In this document: positions 34,145 through 43,875 of the stretch, piece by piece
Numbering within the stretch: the first letter of the stretch is position 1
How the letters are laid out: the number at the start of each line of letters is the position of its first letter
From: Proales similis
Taxonomy: Eukaryota; Rotifera; Eurotatoria; Ploima; Proalidae
Reading direction: 5' to 3'
Assembly (NCBI GenBank): GCA_019059635.1
Contig: JAGVRJ010000008.1
Span: 1,550,001-1,614,000, forward strand
Length of the DNA: 64,000 nt
Program-made: the position numbers and the translations under genes
The notes under the pieces: model-generated
Told to the model about the DNA's origin: nothing
Seen by the model: only the letters and a program-made list of their open reading frames with translations
Database searches by the model: none

Positions 34145-34703
34145 CTATCGATGCCGGGACCGGTTATTTCTTGCGCGAGTTGCCAATCGACCCATGTTCG
34201 CTTGTTGATTCGTTGCCGATGCAGCAATAAACGGAAATCGTCTATAGAGTTGGTTCAATTTGTTCCAGTTTGCCTCTCTCACAGAACAGGCGGTGTTTAT
34301 TGAGCTTTGACTTGTGCTACCCATCAATTGCTTCTTTTCCTTTTGGCTCTCGATTATTCTCGCGTTGGTCTGTTGGGCCGGAGCTTTGGATCGTCGTTCG
34401 AAATTCGGTTTAACTGAATGCGACCTATTCAAGTTTACAAATGAAAATTCGTGGCCACTAGTGAGATAGATACCGTTTGCAGGGGATTGCTTCTAAGCCT
34501 CTTTCACTCCGGACCGAAGCGGCGCATTTAAGACGGAAAGACTGAGCTCTGTTGTGCATTTCGACGTTCCTCTGCCACAGAATTTGCTGAATCAGAGCAA
34601 ACGCATGTGGCTGCCTTGACCGGCTCTGGAATGGCGCCTCTTTTGACGCGACCGGCGCGTAAGGCCGGTAAGAGCTTAATCGAGAGATCGTCGTGAAAGA
34701 CAT
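34145..34703 (-). CDS. Possible two-exon orphan gene
   Basis: Exon 1 (34703-34474) and exon 2 (34424-34145) join in phase 2 across a 49-nt GT/AG intron of the size usual here, giving 169 residues (MSFTTISRLSSYRPYAPV through RATRARNNRSRHR-like basic C-terminus). Each exon is open throughout, and the stop TAG is at 34147-34145. The product is Arg/Ser/Gln-rich, with no signal peptide or known domain. Support is only the matching intron phase and length and a local rise in G+C. A chance pair of open frames is a real alternative, and the start is uncertain. Confidence 0.35.
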
Positions 34704-35178
34704 TTTGAATTGTTCTTTTGAAACTGCTCTCTGCTTTCGATTCGACAAGAACCAATCGCGTATCGAGTCGAGTGCCCAGAATGGCTTGCCTCAGTAAATA
34801 GAAGCTTTGAAACCAAGCAAGCGCTGCTCTTAGAAGGAAGCCATCCTATTCTAGTAATTGCTTCATCATAACACCATTATGTGGAATTTGAACAAATTTG
34901 AAAGCTTCAGCGTTGGTCTCCTCCTTTTTCTTCAATTTATTTTTACTGGCTCGGTGTGGAGAAAAGAATTTTTCGAGCCCTCGATAAGGTTCTTAGTCTG
35001 GAATCTGTACAACGCATGCAAAGTTGATTAGTTGAAACCAGCCATTTGTTTGATTAAATGTTTCCGTTTCTGATGAAAATCTTTACTCCTTCATTGGTCG
35101 ATGCCTCTTAGCAGTTGGGAATTGTTGACAATCGAACCGAAGTAATATCAAAACTTACCCTATTAGTTTAAGAACAAT
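34704..35178. other. Intergenic, no supported gene
   Basis: A/T-rich spacer between the possible orphan gene and the 3' end of member E. A stretch near 35034-35100 (CAGCCATTTGTTTGATTAAATGTTT) recurs nearly unchanged at 37588-37611, upstream of the member E/F pair, which shows local duplication of spacer DNA. Confidence 0.55.
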
Positions 35179-37461
35179 CTAGTTCAAAGAGAAATTCTTT
35201 CGAAAGCTGGGATTGAAGAGATAGAGCAAGATGAGGTTCTCCAAGTAGCTGATTGTGAGCAGAAATCGCGACACGGAGAAAAGCATGGGACACACTGAAT
35301 GGTGGCGTTGGTCTTTAATCAAGCAGGACGGAAAATAGAGCTGATCGAAATAGAACGCCAGCAGCAGACAGACAGAGATCATTTCGGGCAGACGAAAGAG
35401 AAAAGAGAAGAGGCCGTTGATGATGACCATTTTGGTTATGCGATTCTCGGCTTCTTCTTTGGGCCTCTGGGCGTTTTGTGTGCGCAAAATGAACAACAGC
35501 CTCAAGTCAATTGACATGTTGAGCAGAGTGAAGAGGGTTGTACCGGCCAGTTTGTTGACAAAATATGCAATCTTGATCGGCAGACTTGACAAAAGTACCG
35601 GAGCTTCAGTTTCCAAAAGGTAATGATACGAATCTTCAGATAACTGGCGCACAGAGAATTTCTCGTTGCCAAACAGTGTTATGATGCTTATCAAACATGA
35701 CAGAAGAATTAAACGAACCAAACAGACACTTGGCTTGAGGTCACGAAACAACTTGAGCTGGTCGGCGTTCATGGAGTAGCGAAAGAGCACAAACAGAGTG
35801 CTGCTCATGTTGGCCGCCAGTCTGAACGTGTTGCCCAAGAAGCTCTCGACGAACAAGTAGAACGGACGAAACAAGTCCGTCGTGATGAATGGGGAGCAGT
35901 AGATTCCATAGACCTCGATACAAGTGGTCAGTGGAGAACATGCCAATATGGTCGCATGGAAGAGAATGAACCACGAGTTGAAGTAGGCGTAATCCCACAT
36001 GAGCCTGCTCTTGTCGGTCAACTTGTTCTTTCGGTATTCAGGCGACCTCTTTATCTTGCGAAATGTCTTGATCACGAGATAGTTGGCCATGATGCCCAAT
36101 AGACTGGTCAAGGGCACCAACCAGACATCGGCCAGGTACTTGAAGTATTCGAGGTCGAGAATGGTGTCGTAGACGGTTCGGTAGTTGAGGGGCTTGATTG
36201 GCTCAATCGAGCACCTCTGGGCCATTTTGTCGAAATCACATTGTTTCGCCAGTTCGTTTTGATCTCGTTCACACAGACCCAGGTCGGCATAGTAGTAAGC
36301 TGAAAAGTCTGCTTGTGCCCAATGGCGGCTGAAAAGCCAAAACAAGAGGCAAGTGCAATTGTTCTGTGCTATCTTTTCAGCCAGCATACCAAAAAACTTG
36401 ACGTTCAAAGAGTTTTGCTCGATTCGGTAGAATATGCAGAATGAGGAGTCATGGAAAATATTCTCTCCTTTTGTCTCTATTTCGCTTATGAAACTGATGT
36501 AAGCTTCGGATGAATACATTTTTTTATCATTGATTAAGCCATTAATTTTTACAACTAAGCTTTCTTTCGCTTTTCTCAAGTTCACTTTGTCCAGCCAATA
36601 CGGATTGTTGTGAAAAAATCGTTTTGTTCGTGATATTGCAAGTGTTATGATTTTCACCATTGTCTGCTCCAAACTGCTTGCCTCGAATAAATCGACAACG
36701 CAACAAAAGACTATTTCATTTGTCTGGGCGAAAGTCGCAAGTGGTAAGAGACGAGAATCGGCCTTTATTCCATAACCTTCAAAAAAGAGCATATCAATGC
36801 TACAACTAAGGCTCTGATTTGTGACAGCAAATGCCAGTCTGTTGCGTTTCAACACTGAATCGATAATATTTGATAAATATAATTGCGATATGAAAGCTCT
36901 GTTGAATATTTGTTGGCATGTGTTCGCATAATACTTGATTCCATATTTCAGGATGAGAGCAATCGGCTGCTCACTTTTGAAAGGACCAGTTTCTGACAGG
37001 AAAGTTGAACAATCGTCGTCTTTACTGCCATTGGTGCTCAATAGCCTGAAGCTGGTTAGTTTGAACTCGACTTCAATATCTGAAGCTGATTGGAAATTCA
37101 GAAGCCTGAAGTCAACTGATATTCCGATGGCTCCAATCACTTCAATGGCTACCTTGTCCAGCGTGTAATTTGAGGGGAGCAGCGGAAATACGTATTCATT
37201 GAGCTCTCTAAATCTCTCTCCGTCCGGTTCATTTCGACTTATTCTTCGGTAATGAAAGTCAAATATTTTGGATTGGCATTTGTAAACTGTCTGATTGAGT
37301 GCATCTAAATCACTTCGACTCAGGTGCTTATTTCTCCTGATTTCTATCCCAATCGAGCAATCCGGGTCAGCCGTATTGTTGAGCTCAGCGCTCTGTGCGG
37401 CAGTCAAGTGAACACAAGCCACATGAAGCAAAGCGAAATAAAAAATCCTGATCACCGCCAT
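35179..37461 (-). CDS. Orphan 7TM receptor with large ectodomain, member E
   Basis: 760 residues, single exon. Signal peptide MAVIRIFYFALLHVACVHLTAA. Closest to members D and G by eye: LNQTVYKCQSKIFDFHYRRIS, FFHNNPYWLDKVN, HDSSFCIFYRIE and NCTCLLFWLFSRHWAQADFSAYYYADLG, the last shared almost unchanged with member D. Hinge CDFDKMAQRCSIEPIKPLNYRT; TM1 SLLGIMANYLVIKTF; pre-TM6 RPKEEAENRITKMVIING; end YLFNPSFRKNF. The DNA at 35218-35675, encoding the last third of the 7TM domain, is almost identical to member G. It is divergent from member F with 328 bp between the ATGs, and TATA-like elements face each way. Confidence 0.8.
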   Translation of the reverse strand: MAVIRIFYFALLHVACVHLTAAQSAELNNTADPDCSIGIEIRRNKHLSRSDLDALNQTVYKCQSKIFDFHYRRISRNEPDGERFRELNEYVFPLLPSNYTLDKVAIEVIGAIGISVDFRLLNFQSASDIEVEFKLTSFRLLSTNGSKDDDCSTFLSETGPFKSEQPIALILKYGIKYYANTCQQIFNRAFISQLYLSNIIDSVLKRNRLAFAVTNQSLSCSIDMLFFEGYGIKADSRLLPLATFAQTNEIVFCCVVDLFEASSLEQTMVKIITLAISRTKRFFHNNPYWLDKVNLRKAKESLVVKINGLINDKKMYSSEAYISFISEIETKGENIFHDSSFCIFYRIEQNSLNVKFFGMLAEKIAQNNCTCLLFWLFSRHWAQADFSAYYYADLGLCERDQNELAKQCDFDKMAQRCSIEPIKPLNYRTVYDTILDLEYFKYLADVWLVPLTSLLGIMANYLVIKTFRKIKRSPEYRKNKLTDKSRLMWDYAYFNSWFILFHATILACSPLTTCIEVYGIYCSPFITTDLFRPFYLFVESFLGNTFRLAANMSSTLFVLFRYSMNADQLKLFRDLKPSVCLVRLILLSCLISIITLFGNEKFSVRQLSEDSYHYLLETEAPVLLSSLPIKIAYFVNKLAGTTLFTLLNMSIDLRLLFILRTQNAQRPKEEAENRITKMVIINGLFSFLFRLPEMISVCLLLAFYFDQLYFPSCLIKDQRHHSVCPMLFSVSRFLLTISYLENLILLYLFNPSFRKNFSLN
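35218..35675 (-). repeat. 458-bp tract near-identical to member G
   Basis: Aligns without gaps to 40941-41398. By eye I count about four mismatches, and divergence rises sharply beyond both edges. It covers TM5 to TM7 coding sequence and suggests gene conversion between members E and G. Confidence 0.8.
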
Positions 37462-37789
37462 CTTTATAGTCTATCAGTCGAGCGAGGAGATGAAGCTCAT
37501 ATAAATGGCAAGACCTCGAGTGATTAGGTTGATGTTCCACCTATGTGTGCAATGTGTGCCACCTAAGCGAGGTTGATCAGTAAGAGAAAGCCATTTGTTT
37601 GATTAAATGTTTCTGCTTGCTAAATCATCGCCCCGCCATTGTTCGATGCCTCTACTACATCTCTAGAGGCATTGGCCATTTTTGATAAAATGTCAACGCC
37701 TCGCAGAATATGGGGCACAAAGCATTCTATTTAAAGCATCAGCTCAATATAAATTGGAGAAAGAGATCGACCAAGAAAAGAGCGGAAAC
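37462..37789. promoter_or_regulatory. Bidirectional promoter region of members E and F
   Basis: 328 bp between divergent start codons. ATATAAAT (+ strand) at 37499-37506 lies about 40 nt before the member E start on the other strand. A second ATATAAAT at 37747-37754 lies about 36-43 nt before the member F ATG. The E-side element sits in the block GAAGCTCATATAAAT shared with D and H; G has the variant GAAGCTAATATAAAT. Confidence 0.6.
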
Positions 37790-40057
37790 ATGCTGCTCGG
37801 ATTCACATTCTTGTTGGCTTTTGCGATGGCCAAGATTGCGATTGCAGTTGCACCAGCTACTATTTATTCTCATCATACTCGCATTTATTGCGGCCTTTAC
37901 TTTCACAGCGTTGGCGTCCACTATTTAAATCATACACAGCTGGAGCAGATTAGCTCGATTGCAGAGGGATGCAAATCAAGAGCGATCAGTGTGAGCTATG
38001 TCCGCATAGGGCAGTTTCAACCAGAAGGGGAAAGCCTGGCCGATCTAAATGATGCGGTTGAGCCTTTGCTTGGTCCGTCCTACCGTTTTCGAAGCATAGA
38101 AATATCTATATCGGAGGCTATGGGGCTATCGGTCGGCTTTACGATTCCTGACTTTGGACCATTGTCTCACAGCACAGTGTTGATTGTATTGCTCGATTTC
38201 AGACTATTGAATGAGGACGGCTCAGAAGCCGTGAGCTGCTCTGCCAACATGTCTAAAACAGCTCCGTTTTCTAACTCGCGTGGTTCGACGACGTTGATGC
38301 TTTCAAGAGGAATTCGCTACCATGAGAGCACATGCGATCTGATATTCAATAGAGCATTCATTGCCAGTTTGAGGCTGTTTGAATTGACTTACTCGACGAT
38401 AAAGCACAATAGACTCACATTTAGAACGGCAAATCAAACTCTAAATAGCACGGTGTTCGATCTCTTCTTGAGAGGCTACCAATTGAGCTTCGATTCGAGA
38501 ATCTTTTCTCTGAACGTATTCGCACGAACACAAATGATTTTGTTCACCGGCACGATCGATTTCTTCGAGGCACAAACTTTGCAGCAAAGTATGGTGACCA
38601 GAATTGAATTGGCAATCTCGCGATTGCGAAAATTCTTCCACAATAACCCCAACTGGCTTGGTGCAGCAAATCAAAGGAGCTCTCCAGCAGCTTTAGTGGT
38701 CGAAATAAACGACGCGAGAACGAGCTCGCTGAGCTCGACTGCAATTTCTTACACTGGCTACGCTTGGCTCGAGTCAAAAGAGCTGAATGCATTCGACGAC
38801 TCGTCCTTCTGCATCTTTTACCGAATAGAGCTCAGCGCGCTTCATGTTACCTTCAAAGGCCGTTTGGTTGAGAGGCAGGCTCGGCAGAACTGCTCTTGCC
38901 TCTTGTTGTGGATCATCTTGCGCCATTCCATTCATTCAGCGAATCAAAAGATAGGCAACTCGAATTTGTGTGGCCTAGACAAGACGCAGCTAGAGCAACG
39001 ATGTGGATTCGACAAAATGGCCCAGAGATGCTCGATCGAATCTGTCGGACCATTGAACTACCGAACCGTCTACGACACCATCCTCGACCTCGAATACTTC
39101 AAGTACCTGGCCGATGTCTGGTTGGTGCCCTTGACTAGTCTACTGGGCATCATGGCCAACTATCTCGTCATCAGGACATTCGGCAAAATAAAAAGGTCGC
39201 CTGAATACCGAAAGAACAAGTTGACCGACAAGAGCAGGCTCATGTGGGATTACGCCTACTTCAACTCGTGGTTCATTCTCTTTCATGCGACCATATTGGC
39301 GTGTTCTCCACTGACCACTTGCATCGAGTACAACGGCATCTACTGTCCGCAGTTGGCGCTCACCAGGTTCTCTCGAGCCTTCTATCTGTTCGTGGCGAGC
39401 TTCTTAGGCAACGTATTTCGGTTAGCTGCCAACCTCAGCAGCACTCTGTTTGTCCTATTTCGCTACGGCCTCAACACAGACCGATTGAGTCGGTTTCGTA
39501 AGCTCAAGCCCAAGCGGCTGATCGCTCTCTTGCTCATTCCCTCGACTATGATCAGCGTCGTGACTCTCTTCATCAACGAAAGACTTACGTTTAGCTCATT
39601 ACATCTGGATACGTATAACTATTTAGTGAATTTGAAATTTGATCAATTTAACCAAGAGCTTGCCCTCAAAATTGTCTACTTGGTCAACACATTGCTGGGA
39701 ACAATTCTGCTGGCTCTATTCAACATTTTTATCGACTTGAGACTGCTCTGTTTGCTTCGTAAGCACAAAACTTTGACAAGCAAAGAGGACGCGGAGAAGC
39801 GCATCACCATGATGGTCATTCTCAGCGGCATGTTCTCCTTTTTCTTTCGCCTGCCCGAAATGATCTCTGCTCTGCTTATGATCGTATTTATATTTCATCC
39901 CGAATTCTTTCTCGTTTGTCTATTTTCCGGGTCGCGATTTCACTCGGTTTGTCCGATTCTATTCGATCTATCCCGTTTCTTGATGACCATCAGCTTTTTG
40001 GAGAACCTTGTCCTCCTCTATCTATTCAATCCCAATTTTCGCAAGCATTTTCAGTAA
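37790..40057 (+). CDS. Orphan 7TM receptor with large ectodomain, member F
   Basis: 755 residues from the ATG at 37790, the start of signal peptide MLLGFTFLLAFAMAKIAIAV. An in-frame upstream extension to 37682 would overlap the promoter and is not preferred. Ectodomain landmarks FFHNNPNWLGAAN, DDSSFCIFYRIE, NCSCLLLWII; hinge CGFDKMAQRCSIESVGPLNYRT. The 7TM domain is divergent from D/E/G/H after TM3: EYNGIYCPQLALTRFSRAFYL, and LTSKEDAEKRITMMVILSG before TM6. These features are shared with member I, so F and I form a subgroup. Ends LYLFNPNFRKHFQ. N-linked sequons are frequent in the ectodomain. Confidence 0.8.
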   Translation: MLLGFTFLLAFAMAKIAIAVAPATIYSHHTRIYCGLYFHSVGVHYLNHTQLEQISSIAEGCKSRAISVSYVRIGQFQPEGESLADLNDAVEPLLGPSYRFRSIEISISEAMGLSVGFTIPDFGPLSHSTVLIVLLDFRLLNEDGSEAVSCSANMSKTAPFSNSRGSTTLMLSRGIRYHESTCDLIFNRAFIASLRLFELTYSTIKHNRLTFRTANQTLNSTVFDLFLRGYQLSFDSRIFSLNVFARTQMILFTGTIDFFEAQTLQQSMVTRIELAISRLRKFFHNNPNWLGAANQRSSPAALVVEINDARTSSLSSTAISYTGYAWLESKELNAFDDSSFCIFYRIELSALHVTFKGRLVERQARQNCSCLLLWIILRHSIHSANQKIGNSNLCGLDKTQLEQRCGFDKMAQRCSIESVGPLNYRTVYDTILDLEYFKYLADVWLVPLTSLLGIMANYLVIRTFGKIKRSPEYRKNKLTDKSRLMWDYAYFNSWFILFHATILACSPLTTCIEYNGIYCPQLALTRFSRAFYLFVASFLGNVFRLAANLSSTLFVLFRYGLNTDRLSRFRKLKPKRLIALLLIPSTMISVVTLFINERLTFSSLHLDTYNYLVNLKFDQFNQELALKIVYLVNTLLGTILLALFNIFIDLRLLCLLRKHKTLTSKEDAEKRITMMVILSGMFSFFFRLPEMISALLMIVFIFHPEFFLVCLFSGSRFHSVCPILFDLSRFLMTISFLENLVLLYLFNPNFRKHFQ

Positions 40058-40901
40058 CAGGATTAGCTTTACCAATGATCAGCTCGCTTCTAGCTAAACT
40101 TGTTCAGATTGATATAATTTTGAATTTTGAATCAGAATTTTGAATAAAAGTCGTTAGCAGAATGATCCACTTAAAACTCATGTAGTCAGATAGAGATGGC
40201 AAGTTGCCAAGAAATTTCAAACACCGCCTTTTCAATAAATATTGATTAAATGTATGTGCCTACACTGGAGTGCAAACGTCTTTGGACAACCCCTTCTTTG
40301 TCTGCAGAATCTCAAAGTGTCACTGCTTGGCTAAGAATTATGCCTTGGCCTGAGGAAAGGGTTTATCCGATTGTAATCCATAGAGAGCATAAGGATATCT
40401 AAATTAAAAATTGTATGTCCAGATGGAACACGGTACCGACATGCTTGCTCAAACCTATTGGCTCAAAAAGGAAATCCACAAAATGTTTTGATAGCCTCTG
40501 AAGACTGTGTTTATTGCTTTTGAAAAACAATAAACTGGATATTTTTTTCGCTCCACTTGAACCATTTCAATTGGCACTTATTTTAGTCTACTTTGACTTT
40601 TGAATGAATGTAGGCATCATTGCTCGCTATTTTTATAAGTAAAAATTTTATTGCATTTTTATTGATTTCTCGATTAAACGACGATGGTTAGAAGTGATCG
40701 TGACATTAGATTAATCAAGGTTGACAAGGAAAGATTAAGAACAGATTTTCAATTAGTTTTCAAATGATAAGCGCGAATAAAGAGTTGATGCATTAATTAA
40801 AGCTTAATATTGCTTTAATTTAAATTTACTCAATCAACAAGGAAGAGTCTAATTTAAAAAAAAGAGAAACCAAAAGAAATTAAGATTAAATAAAAAACAA
40901 T
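40058..40901. other. A/T-rich intergenic region with a glycosyltransferase relic
   Basis: 0.84 kb between the convergent members F and G. Apart from the short relic at 40303-40402 it is A/T-rich, with several AATAAA motifs that could act as polyadenylation signals for both genes. No other feature was seen. Confidence 0.55.
40303..40402 (+). pseudogene. 3'-end relic of an SDR-DUF616 gene
   Basis: The DNA reads SAESQSVTAWLRIMPWPEER and ends with a stop. It matches the C-terminus of gene 1 (AAESQSVTAWLRIMPRASER) nearly base for base over the first about 50 nt. Nothing upstream extends the match, so it is a detached fragment left by duplication or deletion. Confidence 0.8.
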
Positions 40902-43184
40902 CTAGCTTGAAGAAAAGTTCTTGCGAAAGTTCGTATTAAAGAGATAGAGCAAGATGAGGTTCTCCAAGTAGCTGATTGTGAGCAGAAATCGCGACACGGA
41001 GAAAAGCATGGGACACACTGAATGGTGGCGTTGGTCTTTAATCAAGCAGGATGGAAAATAGATCTGATCGAAATAGAACGCCAGCAGCAGACAGACAGAG
41101 ATCATTTCAGGCAGACGAAAGAGAAAAGAGAAGAGGCCGTTGATGATGACCATTTTGGTTATGCGATTCTCGGCTTCTTCTTTGGGCCTCTGGGCGTTTT
41201 GTGTGCGCAAAATGAACAACAGCCTCAAGTCAATTGACATGTTGAGCAGAGTGAAGAGCGTTGTACCGGCCAGTTTGTTGACAAAATATGCAATCTTGAT
41301 CGGCAGACTTGACAAAAGTACCGGAGCTTCAGTTTCCAAAAGGTAATGATACGAATCTTCAGATAACTGGCGCACAGAGAATTTCTCGTTGCCAAACAAT
41401 GTGACCAAACTTATCACCAAGGATAAAATGATTATACCCGCCAGAGACTTTTTGGGTTTGAGCTCACGAAACCACTTGAACCGGTCGGCGTTCAAGGAGA
41501 AGCGAAAGAGCACAAACAGGGTGCTGCTCATGTTGGCCGCCAGTCTGAACGTGTTGCCCAAGAAGCTCTCGACGAACAAGTAGAACGGACGAAACAAGTC
41601 TGTCGTGATGAATGGGGAGCAGTAGATGCCATAGACCTCGATACAAGTGGTCAGTGGAGAACACGCCAATATGGTCGCATGAAAGAGAATGAACCACGAG
41701 TTGTAGTAGGTGTATTCCCACATGTACCTTGCTTTGTCGGTTAACTTGTTCCTGCGGTACTCGGGCGACCTCTTTATCTTGCGGAATGTCCTGATGACGA
41801 GATAGTTGGCGATGATGCCCAGTAGACTAGTCAAGGGCACCAGCCAGACATCGGCCAGGTACTTGAAGTATTCGAGGTCGAGGATGGTGTCGTAGACGGT
41901 TCGGTAGTTCAATGGTCCGACAGATTCGATCGAGCATCTCTGGGCCATTTTGTCGAAATCACATTGTTTCGCCAGTGCGTCTTGATCTCGTTCACACTGT
42001 CCCAGGTCGGAATAGTAGTAAGCTGAAAAATCTGCTAGTGGCCACAAGCGGCTGATAATCCAATACAAGAGGCAAGTGCAATTGTTCTGTGCCACCTTTT
42101 CGATCATAATGCCAAAAAACTTGACGTTCAATGAGTTTTGCTCGATTCGGTAGAATAGGCAGAATGAGGAGTCTTCGAAAGGATTTTCTCTTTTCGACTC
42201 TATCTCACTTATGTAGTCAAAGTGAGCTTCGGATGAATCAACGGAGTTGTCATACATAGGACCATTTACATTTACAAGCAGAGTTTCATTTGTCGCTCTT
42301 TGGTTTGCTTTGTCCAACCAGGTCGGATTGTTGTGGAAGAATCGTTTTGTTCGCGATATTACCAGGCCAATAATCCTCACCATGCTATTCTCCAGACTGC
42401 TCGCCTCGAAAAAATCGACAACGCCATAAACAAACATTTGAATGGTTTGAGAAAATGTGGCAAGGGGAAAGAGATGTGAGTCGAATCTGATCCTATAACC
42501 AGCTAAGATTAGCGAGGCCACACTGCAATCGACTGTCTGGTTTGTCGGAGCGAATATCAGTCTGTTGTGCTTTAACATTGAAAGGATTACCTCTCCTAAA
42601 TATAATTCAGATATGTTAGCTCTGTTGAATATTTGCTGACACGTATTCGCATAATATTTGATTCCATTGTGCAGAGTGAGTTCGAACGGCTGCTCACTTT
42701 TGAAAGGAGTTCCTTCGGACAGGAGAGACGAGCAGTCGTCTGCTTTGCTGCCATCGCTGTTCAATAGCCTGAAGTTGGTCACTTTGAACTGAACTGTAAT
42801 CTCTGATGCTGATTGGAAATAAGTCATCCTGAAGTCAACTGATATTCCCATCGCTCCAATAATATCGATGAGCACCTTACCAGGCGTGAAATCAGAGGCA
42901 AGCAGTGGAAATAGGTAATCAGTTAAATATGCTAATTTCTCCCCGCCCGCTTCATTTTGACTTATTCTTCGGTAATTAAAGTCAAATATTTTGGACTGGC
43001 ATTTGTTAATCGTCTGGTTCAGGCGATCGAAATCAACTCGACTCAAGTGCTCATTCCTCCTTATTTCTATGCCAATCAAGCAATCCTTGTCACCTGAATT
43101 GTTGAGCTCACCGCTCAGTGCGGCAGCCAAATGAACATACGCCACAAAAAGCAAAGCGAAATAATAAATCTTGTTAAACACCAT
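40902..43184 (-). CDS. Orphan 7TM receptor with large ectodomain, member G (mosaic)
   Basis: 760 residues, signal peptide MVFNKIYYFALLFVAYVHLAAA. Ectodomain landmarks LNQTINKCQSKIFDFNYRRIS, FFHNNPTWLDKAN, EDSSFCLFYRIE, NCTCLLYWIISRLW. Hinge CDFDKMAQRCSIESVGPLNYRT, as in member F. Its 7TM coding DNA is a patchwork: 40941-41398 is near-identical to member E, and 41372-41605 is near-identical to member H, with a junction around 41372-41398. The end is LYLFNTNFRKNFSSS. ATTTATAT-type sequence lies about 40 nt before the ATG (ATATAAAT on the + strand at 43223-43230). Confidence 0.8.
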   Translation of the reverse strand: MVFNKIYYFALLFVAYVHLAAALSGELNNSGDKDCLIGIEIRRNEHLSRVDFDRLNQTINKCQSKIFDFNYRRISQNEAGGEKLAYLTDYLFPLLASDFTPGKVLIDIIGAMGISVDFRMTYFQSASEITVQFKVTNFRLLNSDGSKADDCSSLLSEGTPFKSEQPFELTLHNGIKYYANTCQQIFNRANISELYLGEVILSMLKHNRLIFAPTNQTVDCSVASLILAGYRIRFDSHLFPLATFSQTIQMFVYGVVDFFEASSLENSMVRIIGLVISRTKRFFHNNPTWLDKANQRATNETLLVNVNGPMYDNSVDSSEAHFDYISEIESKRENPFEDSSFCLFYRIEQNSLNVKFFGIMIEKVAQNNCTCLLYWIISRLWPLADFSAYYYSDLGQCERDQDALAKQCDFDKMAQRCSIESVGPLNYRTVYDTILDLEYFKYLADVWLVPLTSLLGIIANYLVIRTFRKIKRSPEYRRNKLTDKARYMWEYTYYNSWFILFHATILACSPLTTCIEVYGIYCSPFITTDLFRPFYLFVESFLGNTFRLAANMSSTLFVLFRFSLNADRFKWFRELKPKKSLAGIIILSLVISLVTLFGNEKFSVRQLSEDSYHYLLETEAPVLLSSLPIKIAYFVNKLAGTTLFTLLNMSIDLRLLFILRTQNAQRPKEEAENRITKMVIINGLFSFLFRLPEMISVCLLLAFYFDQIYFPSCLIKDQRHHSVCPMLFSVSRFLLTISYLENLILLYLFNTNFRKNFSSS
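41372..41605 (-). repeat. 234-bp tract near-identical to member H
   Basis: Aligns without gaps to 44346-44579 with three mismatches by eye. It encodes the segment from the FRLAANMSSTLFVLFRFSLN helix through the following loop and helix. Together with the abutting member E tract it makes member G a conversion mosaic. Confidence 0.8.
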
Positions 43185-43875
43185 GCTTGTTGGGACTTTT
43201 ACCGACCAGAGAAGATGAAGCTAATATAAATGACAAGCGCAGGAAGGGGGAGCATAGTCTAGATTTTGCTAGAATGAAATTCGATCTTTAACAATTCTCA
43301 ACTGAGAAATGTAGCCATTATTCAGTGTCGAGAATTATTTTGCGTTTCAAAAGTCTTTGATGGTGTTAGTCGAAACAAGCATGGCCAATTGTTTATTTTG
43401 CTTGCTGTTTCGCGCTGTAGAATGTTTTGTTCTCCCCTTTGAAATTCATTTCTTCATTTAACTGTCTCACAGAAAATTTTTTCTCGTCTTAGGCGATTTT
43501 AAAACTGGAAATTACCAGACACTAGAAGATGATAAAGAGAATATCAGTTGCGTACCAGAGTGAATCAGTTGCTGAAAATTCTAAATCACTTTATCGAGCA
43601 ACCGTTTTGTGTTTTCAGTCTCTGCGTGTGAGATAAAAATAAGTTTGAACTTGAACTATTTTACTGAACGGTCCAAGAGATGTCCCGGCTCGGCTTAGAA
43701 TTACACATTTGAATTTCGAGCTCTCCCAGCTACTTTGGAAAAAAGGCATAACCAACTCAACTGAATTGGGGTGCAATCGCCCTTAGTCTATAATCAGGTT
43801 CACAATCAGGAACCTTGATTGACTGATAAATCGAAAAGAAAATAAGAAAACAGACACGATGCCTCGATGAATAAT
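43185..43875. other. Intergenic region between members G and H with repeated fragments
   Basis: The block 43213-43345 aligns with the 5' flanks of members D (31232-31360) and H (46194-46326). A segment at about 43562-43645 matches the region upstream of gene C (26643-26870) but lacks about 130 bp found there. A short DUF616 relic follows at 43651-43683. Confidence 0.6.
43651..43683 (+). pseudogene. Tiny DUF616-domain relic
   Basis: LNYFTERSKRC is encoded here, matching FNYFTERSRRRLNF of gene 1 (33625-33665) at both the protein and DNA level over about 30 bp. It is too short to be certain alone, but it is one of several fragments of this family in the cluster. Confidence 0.45.
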
